NCBI GenBank assembly: GCA_022828595.1
Contig: JAKGHH010000001.1
Span: 73,900,401 to 73,964,400, forward strand
Length of the DNA stretch: 64,000 nucleotides
Direction of reading: 5' to 3'
Source of the DNA: Nelumbo lutea
Taxonomy: Eukaryota; Streptophyta; Magnoliopsida; Proteales; Nelumbonaceae
Made by a program: the position numbers and the translations under genes. The notes under the pieces were generated by a model. The model was not told the origin of the DNA and did no database searches. It saw only the letters and a program-made list of their open reading frames with translations. This document shows positions 36,085-46,749 of this stretch, in pieces (the first letter of the stretch is position 1; every line of letters starts with the position of its first letter).

Positions 36085-36794
36085 TCATAGATCTATGGGT
36101 GATTTACCATATCCATAGATCTATTGAAATTTCTAAAATATTCATTTTATTTTGTAATATTTTGAATAAAAATATTTATTTTTTCATTTTTAGTTTGAAA
36201 AATATTTATTTTCTAAAACTAAAAAATATTTATTTTAAAACTTTTTGTAATTTTAGAATAATTTTTTTCTAATTTTTAATTCATAGATCTATTGAAATTT
36301 ATTGTAAAATATTTATTTTTTTCTAATTGTTGGTGTGATCTAACCATAATATTTACCATGTTGTAAATCTATGGATGATCTATCACATCCATAAAATTAT
36401 TTTTCTATTACATTTTAATTTCTAATTTTTGTAATAAAAAATAAATAATTGTTTTAAAAAGTATAGAAAATGTTTCATTAAATAGCTATTAAGCTTGTAT
36501 TTTGTAGTTATAACCTTATTAGAAAATACCCTTATGTTTTCATATGTTGAAATGTTAGTTATGATATATTTTTTCATAAAGATCATTAAAGGATGTGATT
36601 TTTATGAATATATAACTCATTTAGGCCCTATATTTAATGTTATTTATGTATATTTATGATTTATTGGAGTATATATAGTGTTTTCATACGTTATCCATGC
36701 ATATCTTAATTTTTTGTCCATATCCATGCGTATTTTGATATGACTTAAATTTTTCTTTTTGATGTAGTTAGCATTTTCCATACTTTGAACTTTG
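36085..36794. mobile_element. Deleted copy of the AT-rich family R element
   Basis: ATAGATCTATGGGTGATTTA corresponds to a block near 30270. The last 130 bases (ATCCATGCATATCTTAATTT to ACTTTGAACTTTG) correspond to the right end of 29791-31788. The left terminus and the CGATAC-rich zone are missing. Confidence 0.65.
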
Positions 36795-37064
36795 TTTGGT
36801 GTTTTTCATTTTTTTACTTTTGTTAGCAACAATATGCTGACATGGCATTGAACATGCCTATGTGGCAGCAACAATAATGGTCCCAAACAGAAAAAATAAA
36901 TAAATAACGTTTTCTAAGAAAATGACATGCCAGTACAGCACTAATTTCTCAAAAAACACCTCTTAGGGAATGATATTGTTTCCAAACATGGCCATAATCT
37001 ATCAAGTAGGGAAGCTGTGGTGGAGGGTGTTTGTTGGCATGTGGGAAATGGATGAGACATCAAT

Positions 37065-37257
37065 GAATGCAAGTTCGGATTTGGTCGTCATTGGACCATC
37101 CTCACAGTCACAATCCCTTGCAACTGTGCATTGGGAATATCTCCCATGAAAAACAAAAATACAAGCATGGACATGTTTGGACATGTTCTCAATGCACAGC
37201 TGCAAAAGGCTGAGAATGGTGTGAGGATGATTTTATGAGGACCAAATCCTTGCTCAT
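37065..37257. mobile_element. Foldback element F, copy 2
   Basis: The left arm (GGATTTGGTCGTCATTGG, then CCATCCTCACAG, then TGTGCATTGGGAATATCTCC) is mirrored by the right arm (TCTCAATGCACAGCTG ... GTGAGGATGATT ... GAGGACCAAATCC). The arms are about 80 bases long with many mismatches. The inner motif is the same as in copy 1 at 16000-16145. Confidence 0.65.
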
Positions 37258-37422
37258 ATACCCTTATAATCTCCCTCAAAGACAAGAGGGGCTAACCAGC
37301 TATCAGCTTGATTGGCTTCTCAGAACATGTGACGATACTCAATACCCATTTTGAAGCAATCATTCAACTCTAAGTAGTACTTGATGATGTTTTTCAATCT
37401 CGAAAAAGGGTTTATCTCCTTC

Positions 37423-37819
37423 TTAGGGGGTGTTCTTTTTTTTGGATTTTGAGAGAGGAGAAAGTTGATCAATGGGATTTTGAATCCCATCAAGAAACCC
37501 ATGTTCTTTTTTGATATTTATGTGAGGACGAGAGAAAGTTTGTTTTCTTGAGTACCACTTACCTGAGCAAATTATACCCATATCTTAGGTTGGTAAATAA
37601 TTTTCCCACATGGGGAAAGTTGTCAACACTTGAATGGAACAAAAATGTCCATTTTAATAATTGAATTTTATGGCTAAAATGATCATTACCTTATTTACAT
37701 GAAAAATAAAAAAGGCATGGGTAAATGCACTTACCCGGTAAGTCTTTCCTAAGAAATGATTACCTGGGTAAGTGTATTTACCTGGATAAATAACTTACTG
37801 AAAAACGAACGGAGCCTTA
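37423..37819. mobile_element. Probable Tourist-like MITE of a second type
   Basis: The element is 37426-37816. It begins GGGGGTGTTCTTTTTTTTGG and its reversed right end is GGCTCCGTTCGTTTTTCAGT, with TTA on both sides. The right half contains inverted TTACCTGGGTAA-like words. Terminal similarity is only moderate. Confidence 0.45.
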
Positions 37820-37882
37820 AAACAAGAAATAACAAACTTTGAATCACCCTCAATAATGATAAAATGCTTTGGCCCCTAACAT

Positions 37883-37995
37883 TTAAGCCCAGTTTAAAAA
37901 GAATATAAATACAAATAGGTACAATGCAAATACATACAAAATATAAGATTTTATACTTTACAAATTTATATTTTTACTTTCCAAATTAAGTGTTA
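37883..37995. mobile_element. Tourist-like MITE, family T, copy 4
   Basis: The element is 37886-37992, flanked by TTA on both sides. The hairpin arms (ATAAATACAAATAGGTAC and the mirrored TTACAAATTTATATTTTTAC) match copy 1 with many substitutions, so it is the oldest-looking copy. Confidence 0.7.
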
Positions 37996-38874
37996 GTGCC
38001 AAATTATGAACTTTCCAAACAATGTCGCTTGCTAATTGACTTCAATTCTGTGCTCTCAACGTTTTCATACTTTTCCTCTTAAGTGAAGTCAAAATTTAGT
38101 AAAACTTAAAGATTTTGAAACTTTTCTACTTTAAAATACCTTTTGCATTTGGTTTTGTTGCCACCTATTGTATCAAATTAGGAGTGAAGTTGAAACCATG
38201 TCTAGGGAAAAGGGACAGGTTATATGACTGAATTTTTATTTTATTATTATTTATTTATATTTTATGTATTGGGGAGTGGTCACTTTAGCCGATCGAGAGA
38301 ATCCCCTGACCAATGGATGCTTTAAGTCAACTTTCTATTTTAATAATATTTATTTGTTTATTTATTTTGGTAAACTATTTCATTTTTCAACCGGCCTAGC
38401 AATGTAGGAAAAAAAAAGAAGGAAAAGTTGACCTAGCAACTTCACCACTTAACTCAGTTCAGGGCCGGACCCCTTAGAATCACCAAGACATAAACTAAAA
38501 GTTTTAGACCAAGCCGTGGTCATAATGGCCTGTACTGGTGCATGTGGGCCCAACGCAAGGGTGGGTCCAGATTCTTGAAATACAGAGGTCCCATACTTAC
38601 TTAAAATTGTTTAATGAAAAGTTATTCAATTCTTAATTTGGGCTTTTGTGAATGATTCAAAAACTGATTGCACGATATGTATCAAAATGGGTTGCTGCCT
38701 TACCTTGAGATTGGGAGAATTGAACAGATGACGATAGTTGAGAGTGGAGCGGAGTTTGTTGCAGGCGTTTTCCTATTTAAAATTAGGTAGTGAAAACTGA
38801 GAATAAAATGGACAAATTTTCAGAAAAAAAAAAATCTTTAATTCACGCAGCTAGTGCTCCAATCTCGTAGCGGA
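37996..38874. other. Intergenic spacer, nothing recognised
   Basis: AT-rich with a short GC-richer part near 38460-38590. No coding frame, repeat or RNA gene could be supported. Confidence 0.5.
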
Positions 38875-39325
38875 GCAGACACTAGGGCTCTCAATGGATC
38901 GGGTCTAATCCAACAGACCCGAACCGATTGGACTGTTTCTGGTTTAAGTTCCTGAAACCAATGCATTGGTTCCGGATCTTGATATAGGGTCCTGATTATT
39001 ATCAGTCCGGAATCAGTTTCATCTAGTGCTAAATCGATTCAGACCTGATCTGATATATATAAATTATATGTACTATACATAATATATATATAGAATATTT
39101 AATATATATATTAAACATAAATATTTATTTTTTATTTATTATAATCGAATCTGTCAAGTCAGACCCAATTGTCCCGAGAACTGATCTGTTCGGTTCCATG
39201 TCCAAAAATAACAGACCCTATGGGGTCTGGGTTTGGTTCCAGATCCTCAATATTTCATGTCGGGTTGGTTTTGGTTCTAATTGGTTCTAGCCCAGACTCG
39301 ATCCATTGACAACCCTAGCAGAGAC
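38875..39325. mobile_element. Non-autonomous hAT element (435 bp)
   Basis: The element is 38883-39317. It begins TAGGGCTCTCAATGGATCG and ends CGATCCATTGACAACCCTA. Flanks GCAGACAC and GCAGAGAC agree at seven of eight positions. Subterminal GGTTCC and GGGTCTG words recur in both orientations around a (TA)-rich core. Confidence 0.85.
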
Positions 39326-39758
39326 GGGTACAAATGATTATGAATAGGTTTATATAACTGAGGGTAATTTGGTTCATAGAAAATAAAATTTTCCCTGCTT
39401 ACCGTTTTGTACTTATCCTTGAAACATAACTGAATTTGTCAATAAACCAAAGTTTGTCATATTATATGTAAAATGTCCTTTCCAAAAAATATATTTAATT
39501 AATAAAAACACTTGTTTAACTTAATCTAAAAAGTAAATAAATTGTATGCTTGAATAAGTAGATAATTGCATTTAAAATATATCTTTTAAAATTACAATGA
39601 AAAGAAAAAATTGGTTAGATGCCTATGGATGTCATGGATGTTATTGTTACACTTAAATATTATTAGTATGTATACATGTGTTGAACAACAACTAATTTTA
39701 GTGTCCTTATTAAGATCTGTGGGACAAAGATAAGTAATTAAAGCATGTGAGTAGGTGG

Positions 39759-39789
<31 letters not shown>

Positions 39790-39835
39790 TTTTGTTTAAT
39801 TTGATAGATAAATAATTTTAGAGATGTGTCAAGTT
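39326..39835. other. Intergenic spacer with (ATT)n microsatellite
   Basis: Contains an uninterrupted TTA repeat at 39761-39787, immediately before the tandem array. No gene seen. Confidence 0.6.
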
Positions 39836-41331
39836 TTCCTATAAAATTTTTGTATTTTATAACATCATTGATTAACTCATTTCACCCAAATAGTTAGGCT
39901 GATGGCACACAAGCTGGATGAAAAAACTGTTTTGTTTTTTAGTTAGTATTAATTTTTTACTCCAGTTTTCTCATAAAATTTCTTATTTATTACACTTGTT
40001 TTTGTGTAATTAATATGATACATATATAATATTAGAGTTGTGCTCAAATGTTTTCTACAAAATGTGTATTTTTAGCGTACTTGTGTTTCTATCTTTTGTA
40101 GAATTTTCTTTTATCTAATTATAACCTTGTGGTCGGGTTGGCTCATTTGACCTAAAGGTTGAACCATTGACCCATTACCCGAATAAGAAAATAGTTTTAT
40201 TTTTTTGGTTGATTTTAAATTTTGTACTTCATTTCCATCAATAAATATAAGTGATTCTTATTTAGCATACTTATTTTTGTTTAATACAATGAACATATAA
40301 TATTAGAGATGTATCAAAAATTTTTCATGAAATTTTTGTAAATTTTTTAAATTATTAGATCTTCATTCATTTTCTATTATTTAACTGTGACATTATGAGT
40401 TGACACATTGACCTAAACCAAGGTTTTAAAAGGCTAAAGGCATAGTTGAGGCATAATGGCCCAAAAAGGTGAGGCATAAGCATCAATGTGTTGAAAGGCA
40501 TAAGTCTCAAAGTTTAAGAAAAAAATTAATTAAAGTTTATAAATTGATGAAAACAACATGTAATATATTAAATTAAAATGATAGAAAGTATGCATATCTA
40601 TAAATTGGAAAATTTATAAGCAATAAGTTTTGGCATTTAAGCATTAAATAAAATAATAACTAATCAACTAACAATTATAAACATTTTATATTTCATGTAA
40701 AAATAATTTAGAAGAAAGGAAACAACTTAGTTGATTTGATTTATGTAAACAACAACAACAACAATAATGATAATAATAATATTATTATTATTATTAAGAA
40801 ATAACAATTAGGAGAAGAAATGAGAAAAATAACAAATTTGGGACATTACAATTAGATAATAAGAAAAAATTGGCTTGATTTATTCAAAAGAAACTAAAAA
40901 CTTGATTAATCCTTTTTGTATTAAACTATCTTAAAACACTAAGAAAAACTAATAGAATTTGATTTGCCTTATTAGTTTTTCATTTTTACTTTTTTTATTT
41001 GGTCCATAATTATTGAAGTGTTTTTCTATGTTTTTAAATTATAAAAATACATATTTTTTTTTGCATTAAATCGCTAATTAATAATTGATATTTGAGACTT
41101 ACACCTTTTTATGCATCACTCCTTGAGGGTTGAGGCTTATGCCTCATTTTGACAAACGCTTAAGCTTCACAACAAAGTTATAAGGCTTAAGCCTTGAGGC
41201 AAAATCAATGTGCCACGCCTCAAGGCTTGAGCCTTTTAAAACAATGACCTAGACAGTTGAACTAACCCATCACACAAATGGAAGAATGGCTTTGTTATGA
41301 GGTGAGTTTTAGAAACATAGATTTTATATTA
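39800..41331. repeat. Tandem array of a roughly 265-bp AT-rich repeat
   Basis: Successive units start near 39857 (ATAACATCATTGATTAACTC), 40120 (ATAACCTTGTGGTCGGG) and 40387 (GTGACATTATGAGTTGAC). Each contains AATATTAGAG(T/A)TGT and a CATTGACC- or CATTTCACC-like block, preceded by a partial unit end near 39800. The third unit is interrupted by the hAT element at 40419-41246 and then by the Mutator-type element at 41332. A further unit very close to the first lies at 62440-62755. Confidence 0.65.
40411..41254. mobile_element. hAT-like element in the tandem array (828 bp)
   Basis: The element is 40419-41246, with ends CAAGGTTTTAAAAGGCT and AGCCTTTTAAAACAATG. Flanks ACCTAAAC and ACCTAGAC match at seven of eight positions. 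Both ends carry runs of GAGGCATAAG and GGCTTAAGCCTTGAGGC-like words. The AT-rich centre includes an (AAC)/(AAT) microsatellite near 40748-40795. Confidence 0.82.
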
Positions 41332-41455
41332 GGGTAAATTACAAAGCCCCTATACTATGGGGTTAGTGGCAAAGGCCCCCTGAATTTTTACATTGTGACA
41401 AATATCCCCTCGGCCATTAAGTTAGATGATAGAAGGCGTTAAAATACTAAAATAC
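41332..41455. repeat. Left terminal inverted repeat of the Mutator-type element
   Basis: GGGTAAATTACAAAGCCCCT, then TATGGGGTTAGTGGCAAAGG and a further GACAAATATCCCC block. It is aligned inversely with 53400-53523; identity is roughly 60 percent by eye and higher in the first 50 bases. Confidence 0.7.
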
Positions 41456-41535
41456 CCCACTAAACCTTCTCTATTTTCTTTTTTTTTTTTTTGCCATTTT
41501 TCTTAAAACTTAACTAAACCAAATGGAGATATGTT

Positions 41536-41949
41536 GCTTCAACTAAGGGTGTCAATGGACTGGTTTTGGATTGGACCCCATCCAGTCCAAAATCAATTTG
41601 GACGGACTGGATGGACCAACAAGACACATTGGATTGGACCAATCTGGTCCAAAATATTTATTAGATTGGATTGGTCCATCCATAACAATTTTATATTGGA
41701 TTGGGTTGGATCAAGTCAATATCTGATCCATTGATATAAGATAAGAATATATGTGTCAATAGACCGGGTTTGGGTTGAAATCAATCTAAATCAAAATGAA
41801 TTTGAACAAATTAGACGGTCCAAACATTGAATTGGATTGGTCCAAAATATTCATTGGGTTGGATTGGACCTGATCCATTTATAATGGACTCACATTGGAC
41901 TGGATCGGATTGGACCAAATCCAGTCCAATTGACACCCCTGGCTTCAAC
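41536..41949. mobile_element. Non-autonomous hAT element inside the Mutator-type element
   Basis: The element is 41544-41941. It begins TAAGGGTGTCAATGGAC and ends CCAATTGACACCCCTG, with identical 8-bp flanks GCTTCAAC on both sides (41536-41543 and 41942-41949). Almost its whole length consists of repeated TTGGATTGGACC- and GGTCCAATC-like words. A clear recent-looking insertion. Confidence 0.9.
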
Positions 41950-42039
41950 AAAGCGATTGGGAAAACAATATACTCTGACTTTCGGGGCAAATTAAATAGT
42001 CTCAGTCACCAGATCCCTGAATATCATCCGTTCGATGTC

Positions 42040-43434
42040 TAGCACCATCTCCGGCATCTCCTCCTGGCAGTCCCCACTTCCCTTGATGCCATCTCCGGCC
42101 ATATCCTTGCAGGGCACCTTGTAATTAAATGATTTCCACCAGGTGCCGGATGTATCCTTGTGGAACACCTCCCATCCCTTGATGTCGTCTCAGGCCATAT
42201 CTTCAAAAACAGATCTTTTAGGTTGTGTCTCAGTGAAAGTTTTCGCTGCCCCATCATTTTCATTGCACCTCGACCTTTCAAATATGCTAAATGTATTGCC
42301 AACGTTTTCCAACGATATTGACTCTTTTTTTTTTTTTTGGAGTTTTGAGAATCCTTGCTCTTTGATAAACTAATATTTTCACTTTCAATTCAACCCTTTC
42401 TCCATAGTTAATAAGCTTTTCAGGAGAATGTTTAAATATCAACTCAGCACATCATTTGATCCATGAGAAAGGGGTAGAGCTAGGAGGTGAAACATCACCT
42501 CACCCCTGTTTAGAATCCAAATGCAATCCATCATGAGCAGCCCCGCCATATGGATGTGAATCTAGATCAGAGTCTTTTACAACTTTTTTTTCAAGATTTG
42601 ATAAGTTTTTGCTAGCGACTTTTGGTTTGCTAGGCTTCAGGTCTCCTTGCCTCTCGGATGGGGCAATAGATAGTTTCTGAGACAATTTTCAAATCCTCCA
42701 ATATATTAAGATGCTCTATCTAAGCATCAATTTCCTTCTATTTGCATGCAATAATTCTCTGTATTTCTTCAGTTTTTCACTTTGGATCTGTAGTTCTTTA
42801 ATAGGGTTTCTTAGCCCAGCCCACTCATTTTCCTTGCGATCACGATCTATGTTGATTCCTATTCTCTCAGCATCTAATCTTTTCATTCCCAAAGCAACAT
42901 TTTTCTTTTTCTTTTTTTTTTTTATTTTTTTGCAAATTTCTCTTGTAGAAAACTGATACGCTGAAGTTCTTTAGTTTTTTCTTGCCCAAAGGCTTCCTCC
43001 TTCTCCCTCAAATAACTTTATATTTCTTCTTACCTCTTATCAATGTATCTATCCAACTCCTGCATCTCAATGTTAAGTATAAAATCTATTCGTTCGTGCT
43101 GAATCTTGCTAAACCATTCAGAATGTTCATGCTCTGTCTTACTAATGAAGGCCTCTCTCTCTCTCTCACGAGAAAGAGATTCAACATCATGTTTTAATTG
43201 ATCCTGCAATACATCCTTCTCTAATTTTAGGCTATCACATTCATCTTTAAGGAACTTCAAGACTGCTTTTCTCTCCTTAGTAACACGTTCTGCTTCTCTT
43301 TGAAGCTCTTCTCTTTTCTCATCAATCAGTTCCCACTCAGTTTCAAACTTTGCTTTCTTTGCTTTCAATTGATCAAATTCAACTACAAGTTGCAGCTTTT
43401 TAGCCCCAATGCTATCAATTTCTTCCTTAGGTTT
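42040..43434 (-). pseudogene. Captured CRWN/NMCP (nuclear lamina) gene fragment, 3' part
   Basis: Minus-strand coding remnant of a CROWDED NUCLEI / NMCP1-like protein, the plant lamina-like coiled-coil proteins at the nuclear periphery. Seen from 43434 downward: KPKEEIDS, then KAKFETEWELIDEKREEL, FLKDECDSLKLEKDVLQDQ and HEHSEWFSKIQHERIDFIL (43030-43368), then REKEEAFGQEKTKELQRI, MKRLDAERIGINIDRDRKE, LKKYRELLHANR and CAELIFKHSPEK (about 42420). The heptad-rich, charged composition fits the rod domain and the following tail region. Stops at 43028 and in the IK-stop-CAELIF segment, plus an expanded A-run (42903-42935), show it is no longer coding. Below 42400 the match is weak. The CRWN4/NMCP2 type seems likelier than CRWN1; this is from memory of the family. 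Confidence 0.75.
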
Positions 43435-44351
43435 TGATGCGGCACGATCTGGGCACTCCTACCTGGCTGCTAACTAGCTCCTTGTTGGCAACGAATGGCA
43501 CCTGAGAAGATGAAGAAGAAGAATTCCCGAAGATTTGCCCGACAGGAATACTTCGAAGCTTAAGTTAGAACGCTGGGGAGCAAAGAGAGAGAGAGCACAA
43601 AAGGCTAAGAGTGTAGATCGTGCTAGATCACTATGTCTCAAGATTAGCTCGTGAGCGAATAAGAGTGCAAGTTCAAATCTAAATCTCAGAGTGCCTGTCT
43701 CTCCGCTTTAAGGGCTTTATAGGGGCATTCTTGTCAAATCCGGCATAACCGCTACTGGGCTCCTATCACAGCCGTTACCTGCTAGGGCTACGCAGGTGAT
43801 CGTTACGACACACTGCCTGCACAGCTGAGTGACATGTCTCCAAAGGGACAGGCACGCCACCATCTGTTGAGAGACGTGAGGCAAACTGCCAATCGGGCAG
43901 GGACTGCGCCGTCAGTTGAGAGATGTGGCACAGTCTGATGAGTACGGTCACCTCAGATGGAAGCTTCCTAAGAGCGCCGCATCACAGTCGCAAGTTACTT
44001 TGTAGTGGGCCATCCTTGCCGCGAGCTACCTTGTAGCAAGCCCTTAGGGGTACTTCGAGGTAATACTCATCAAGGTTGGTCTTTGGGGTAGTTCTTCTGC
44101 CCAGGTGCTGAACGAGCTGGTTTCCCTAGCTCACGAGCTGAAATAATCTTGGAGTATTCCCTTCTCAGTAGCTCGGGGGATCTGGAGTTCGCGTTGTAGC
44201 GAGCTCCCCCTATAGAGAGATATGACGTAGTGAGCTGTTCTACAGACTTGTTACTTGGTCGCAGTCAAGCCAGGCTGTTGAGTTGTTGCTCGTGCTGTGT
44301 CAGGTCCACGTGTCATCATCTCAGTAGGTCTAGTCAAATCATCCTCCATCA
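43435..44351 (-). repeat. 3' LTR of the Tat-like Gypsy (917 bp)
   Basis: In plus-strand terms it begins TGATGCGGCACG and ends CTCCATCA; read on the minus strand it is TG...CA. It aligns over its whole length with 52155-53072, mostly with transition differences. Confidence 0.93.
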
Positions 44352-44372
44352 ATTGGCCCCCACTCCTTGAGC
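44352..44372 (-). other. Polypurine tract of the Tat-like Gypsy
   Basis: The minus strand reads CTCAAGGAGTGGGGGCCAAT immediately before the 3' LTR. The purine-rich GGAGTGGGGG part is the likely plus-strand primer. Confidence 0.7.
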
Positions 44373-44817
44373 TAAGAGTGTTTCCTTAGCGCGAGGAGTT
44401 CATGGAGTGTGACGGATTGATTTGGCCGAAATTCAAACTTGATTGACTGCTCATATTAAATGCCTGCGCGGGAATTAGGGGATTTTTTGACTTTTCGAAT
44501 ACCAAAAATGTGCTGAAGCGGCTCTTAACTCTGGATGTCGTGCAACCGTCACTACCCCAATCATGGGATATGTGTAGCCAGTCACATTTCGGTTTCAGAA
44601 GACATGCGGTCAGTTTGACTGCGAGCCGTCAGATCTGCTTCGATCTGAGACGTTGATTTGAGGGTACGGTGGTTATAAATAGGACCCTCTGGGCCTCATT
44701 TTCTTTCATGCCATCTTGCTGCCTTCGGATTCTGAGGTCGCGCATTCATTTAGTTTACCCGAGTTTCTCATTTTACTCTGTTTCGTCTTCTCCGGTGAGT
44801 CCCAATCACTGTCAACC

Positions 44818-46746
44818 ATGTTTGGGTACCCATACCACACCTACCACCGGGGCGATAACCAGGACGATGATGCTCCCTCGAGCTCGAGGGGAGCTTGGGA
44901 GCAGGTCTCAGAGGCTCGGGAGACCTCCAATGATGTAGCATATACTTCCCGGGGGAGGGAGCCTGATACTTTTGGCCCTTCCTCTATGACGGCGGAGAGA
45001 CTCAGATCTCTAATCCGTTGTTTTCACCTCCCTGGGGACCTGGTCTACAGCCTCCCCACTGGCAACTTCCCTTGGGAGCATGGTTCCAGTGATATAGTTA
45101 TCTTCCAGGAATAGCTCAAGGCTGGCCTGCGTCTCCCTTTGCACCCCTTAATAGTGGAGGTGCTAAACCATTTTAACGTCACCATCGATCAACTCCATCC
45201 CAACGCTATTCAGAACATGGTTGGGACTATATCTTTGTGTTATGAGTATTGTCCTCCTTTGAACCTTGACATCTTTGCCTCAATTCTTTGTATAAAAAAT
45301 GCCACTCCTGGGGTTCCACCGAAGAGGCACTTTTACTACCTCTCTCCCCGCCGCGGTTATAAGCTGTTGCATGAGCTACCGAATAAGATTCCCGCCTGGA
45401 AGCGGGATTATTTCGTGGTCCTTAACCCCGAGGGGTGGCCCTTTCCTACTTCTTGGAGGGGCGCCATCTAGGACCTCGAAGCCGAGCTGGACCCCGAAAC
45501 TCAAAAAACGATGCTGTCCTAGGCATTGGTAGGCTTCCTTTGTTCGAACTATTTGACCGAGGAGAAGCTCGTGCAGGCCGGCCTGAGTCCAGGTAGGTTG
45601 TCTTTTTAGGTCGCGTAGCGTCTTGTAGTAATATTGCGTGTATACATGCTCTGTTCTTTACCAAATTGATATCTTGTGGTTTCTTTTTTGGCAGCCATCA
45701 TGTCTGGAGTTGATTTGCGCCGCCTCCTCTCGAGCAACCAGAAGTGCAAAGTGAAGAAGTCGCTCCCTGACCGGACTCCCCCCTCTAGGGGTACCGAGTT
45801 CAGGTCTGTTGAGCCAGACTTCACCTCTCCACCGCCCGAAGTTCCGCCGCCTTCATCCAAAAGAGGTGCTGGCAGGGCCAGCCTCAAGGAGGGCGAGCTC
45901 CCGCAGCAAGGGGTAGTCCCTCCAGGTTCTTCCCAGCCGTTTCCCTACCCGCGATTCCTAGTGAGGAACTGGGAGGGCGTGAATGACTTCATCGTGGCTC
46001 GTCGGAGGAGCCGAAGAGCGATCTGTAATGAAGAGGTTGCTAAGTGGGGGCAGTGGAACCTGGGGATCTTGCCGCGCTCGCCGCCTCTCACTATATGGTG
46101 GTAAGTGGTCATTCTCTTCTCCTTCGTCTTTCGCTTCCTTTTGCTGTCCTTTGACTCCAGTCTCTTGTTAGCAGGTGAACACCGCCATACACGCCATGGC
46201 CCTCCAGACGTACGTCCACTCCTGCGACGCTCGTAACCAAAAGGTCAACATTCATAAGCTCCAGGGAGAGCTCAACCAGACTCGGGGTGAGCTCCTTCAC
46301 ACTCGCAAGGGGAGCGAGTCCCAGGAGCTGCTCATCCGAGACCAGGAGGCGCAGACTGCCAGGCTTTATGAAGAGAGCGCGCTATAGGGAGGAGTCATCG
46401 AGGGTGGCGGCGGAGAGGGAGCTCCTTCGCCAACAGGTTTGAGACTTGGAGTCCACTCTTCTGGACCAGACTCGGAACTTCGACAATATGGTGGAGGCCG
46501 AGCGGGAGAGAGCGGTCTGGGACTTCAAGGGCTCTCAAGAGTATCATGACCTCCAGGTGGAGTATGGCTCAAGCTCGTACCACTCCGGATTCAAGCTCTG
46601 CTGCTGGTTGGTCTGAAAGAAATTTTCCGGGCTCAACCTTGACGGCATCACTATGAAGGGCTTGTCTCCTGAGACGGTGGACCAGGCGGAGGAGGAAGAG
46701 CCTGACTCCCCGGAGGACGAGGACGAGGTGGAGGAGGTGGACCCCT
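44818..46746 (+). pseudogene. Antisense ORF of the Tat-like Gypsy, three exons, transposase_28-like
   Basis: Runs from the ATG at 44818 (MFGYPYHTYHRGDNQDDD) toward the integrase end. Inferred exons are 44818-45592, 45695-46100 and 46175-46746; both introns have GT...AG borders (GTAGGTTG..GGCAG and GTAAGTGG..AGCAG). Exon 1 carries the region often annotated as putative gypsy-type transposon domain: LPLHPLIVEVLNHFNVTIDQ, then LPNKIPAWKRDYFVVLNPEG and LTEEKLVQAGLSP. Exon 2 is Pro- and Ser-rich. Exon 3 is an alpha-helical, Glu/Gln-rich coiled-coil candidate (IHKLQGELNQTRGELLHTRK) ending in an acidic [18 protein letters not shown] tail. Stops (45112, 45469, 45521, 46385) break it. A homologue with both introns at the same places lies at 62760-64000. 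Function unknown. Confidence 0.75.
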
Positions 46747-46749
46747 GAG

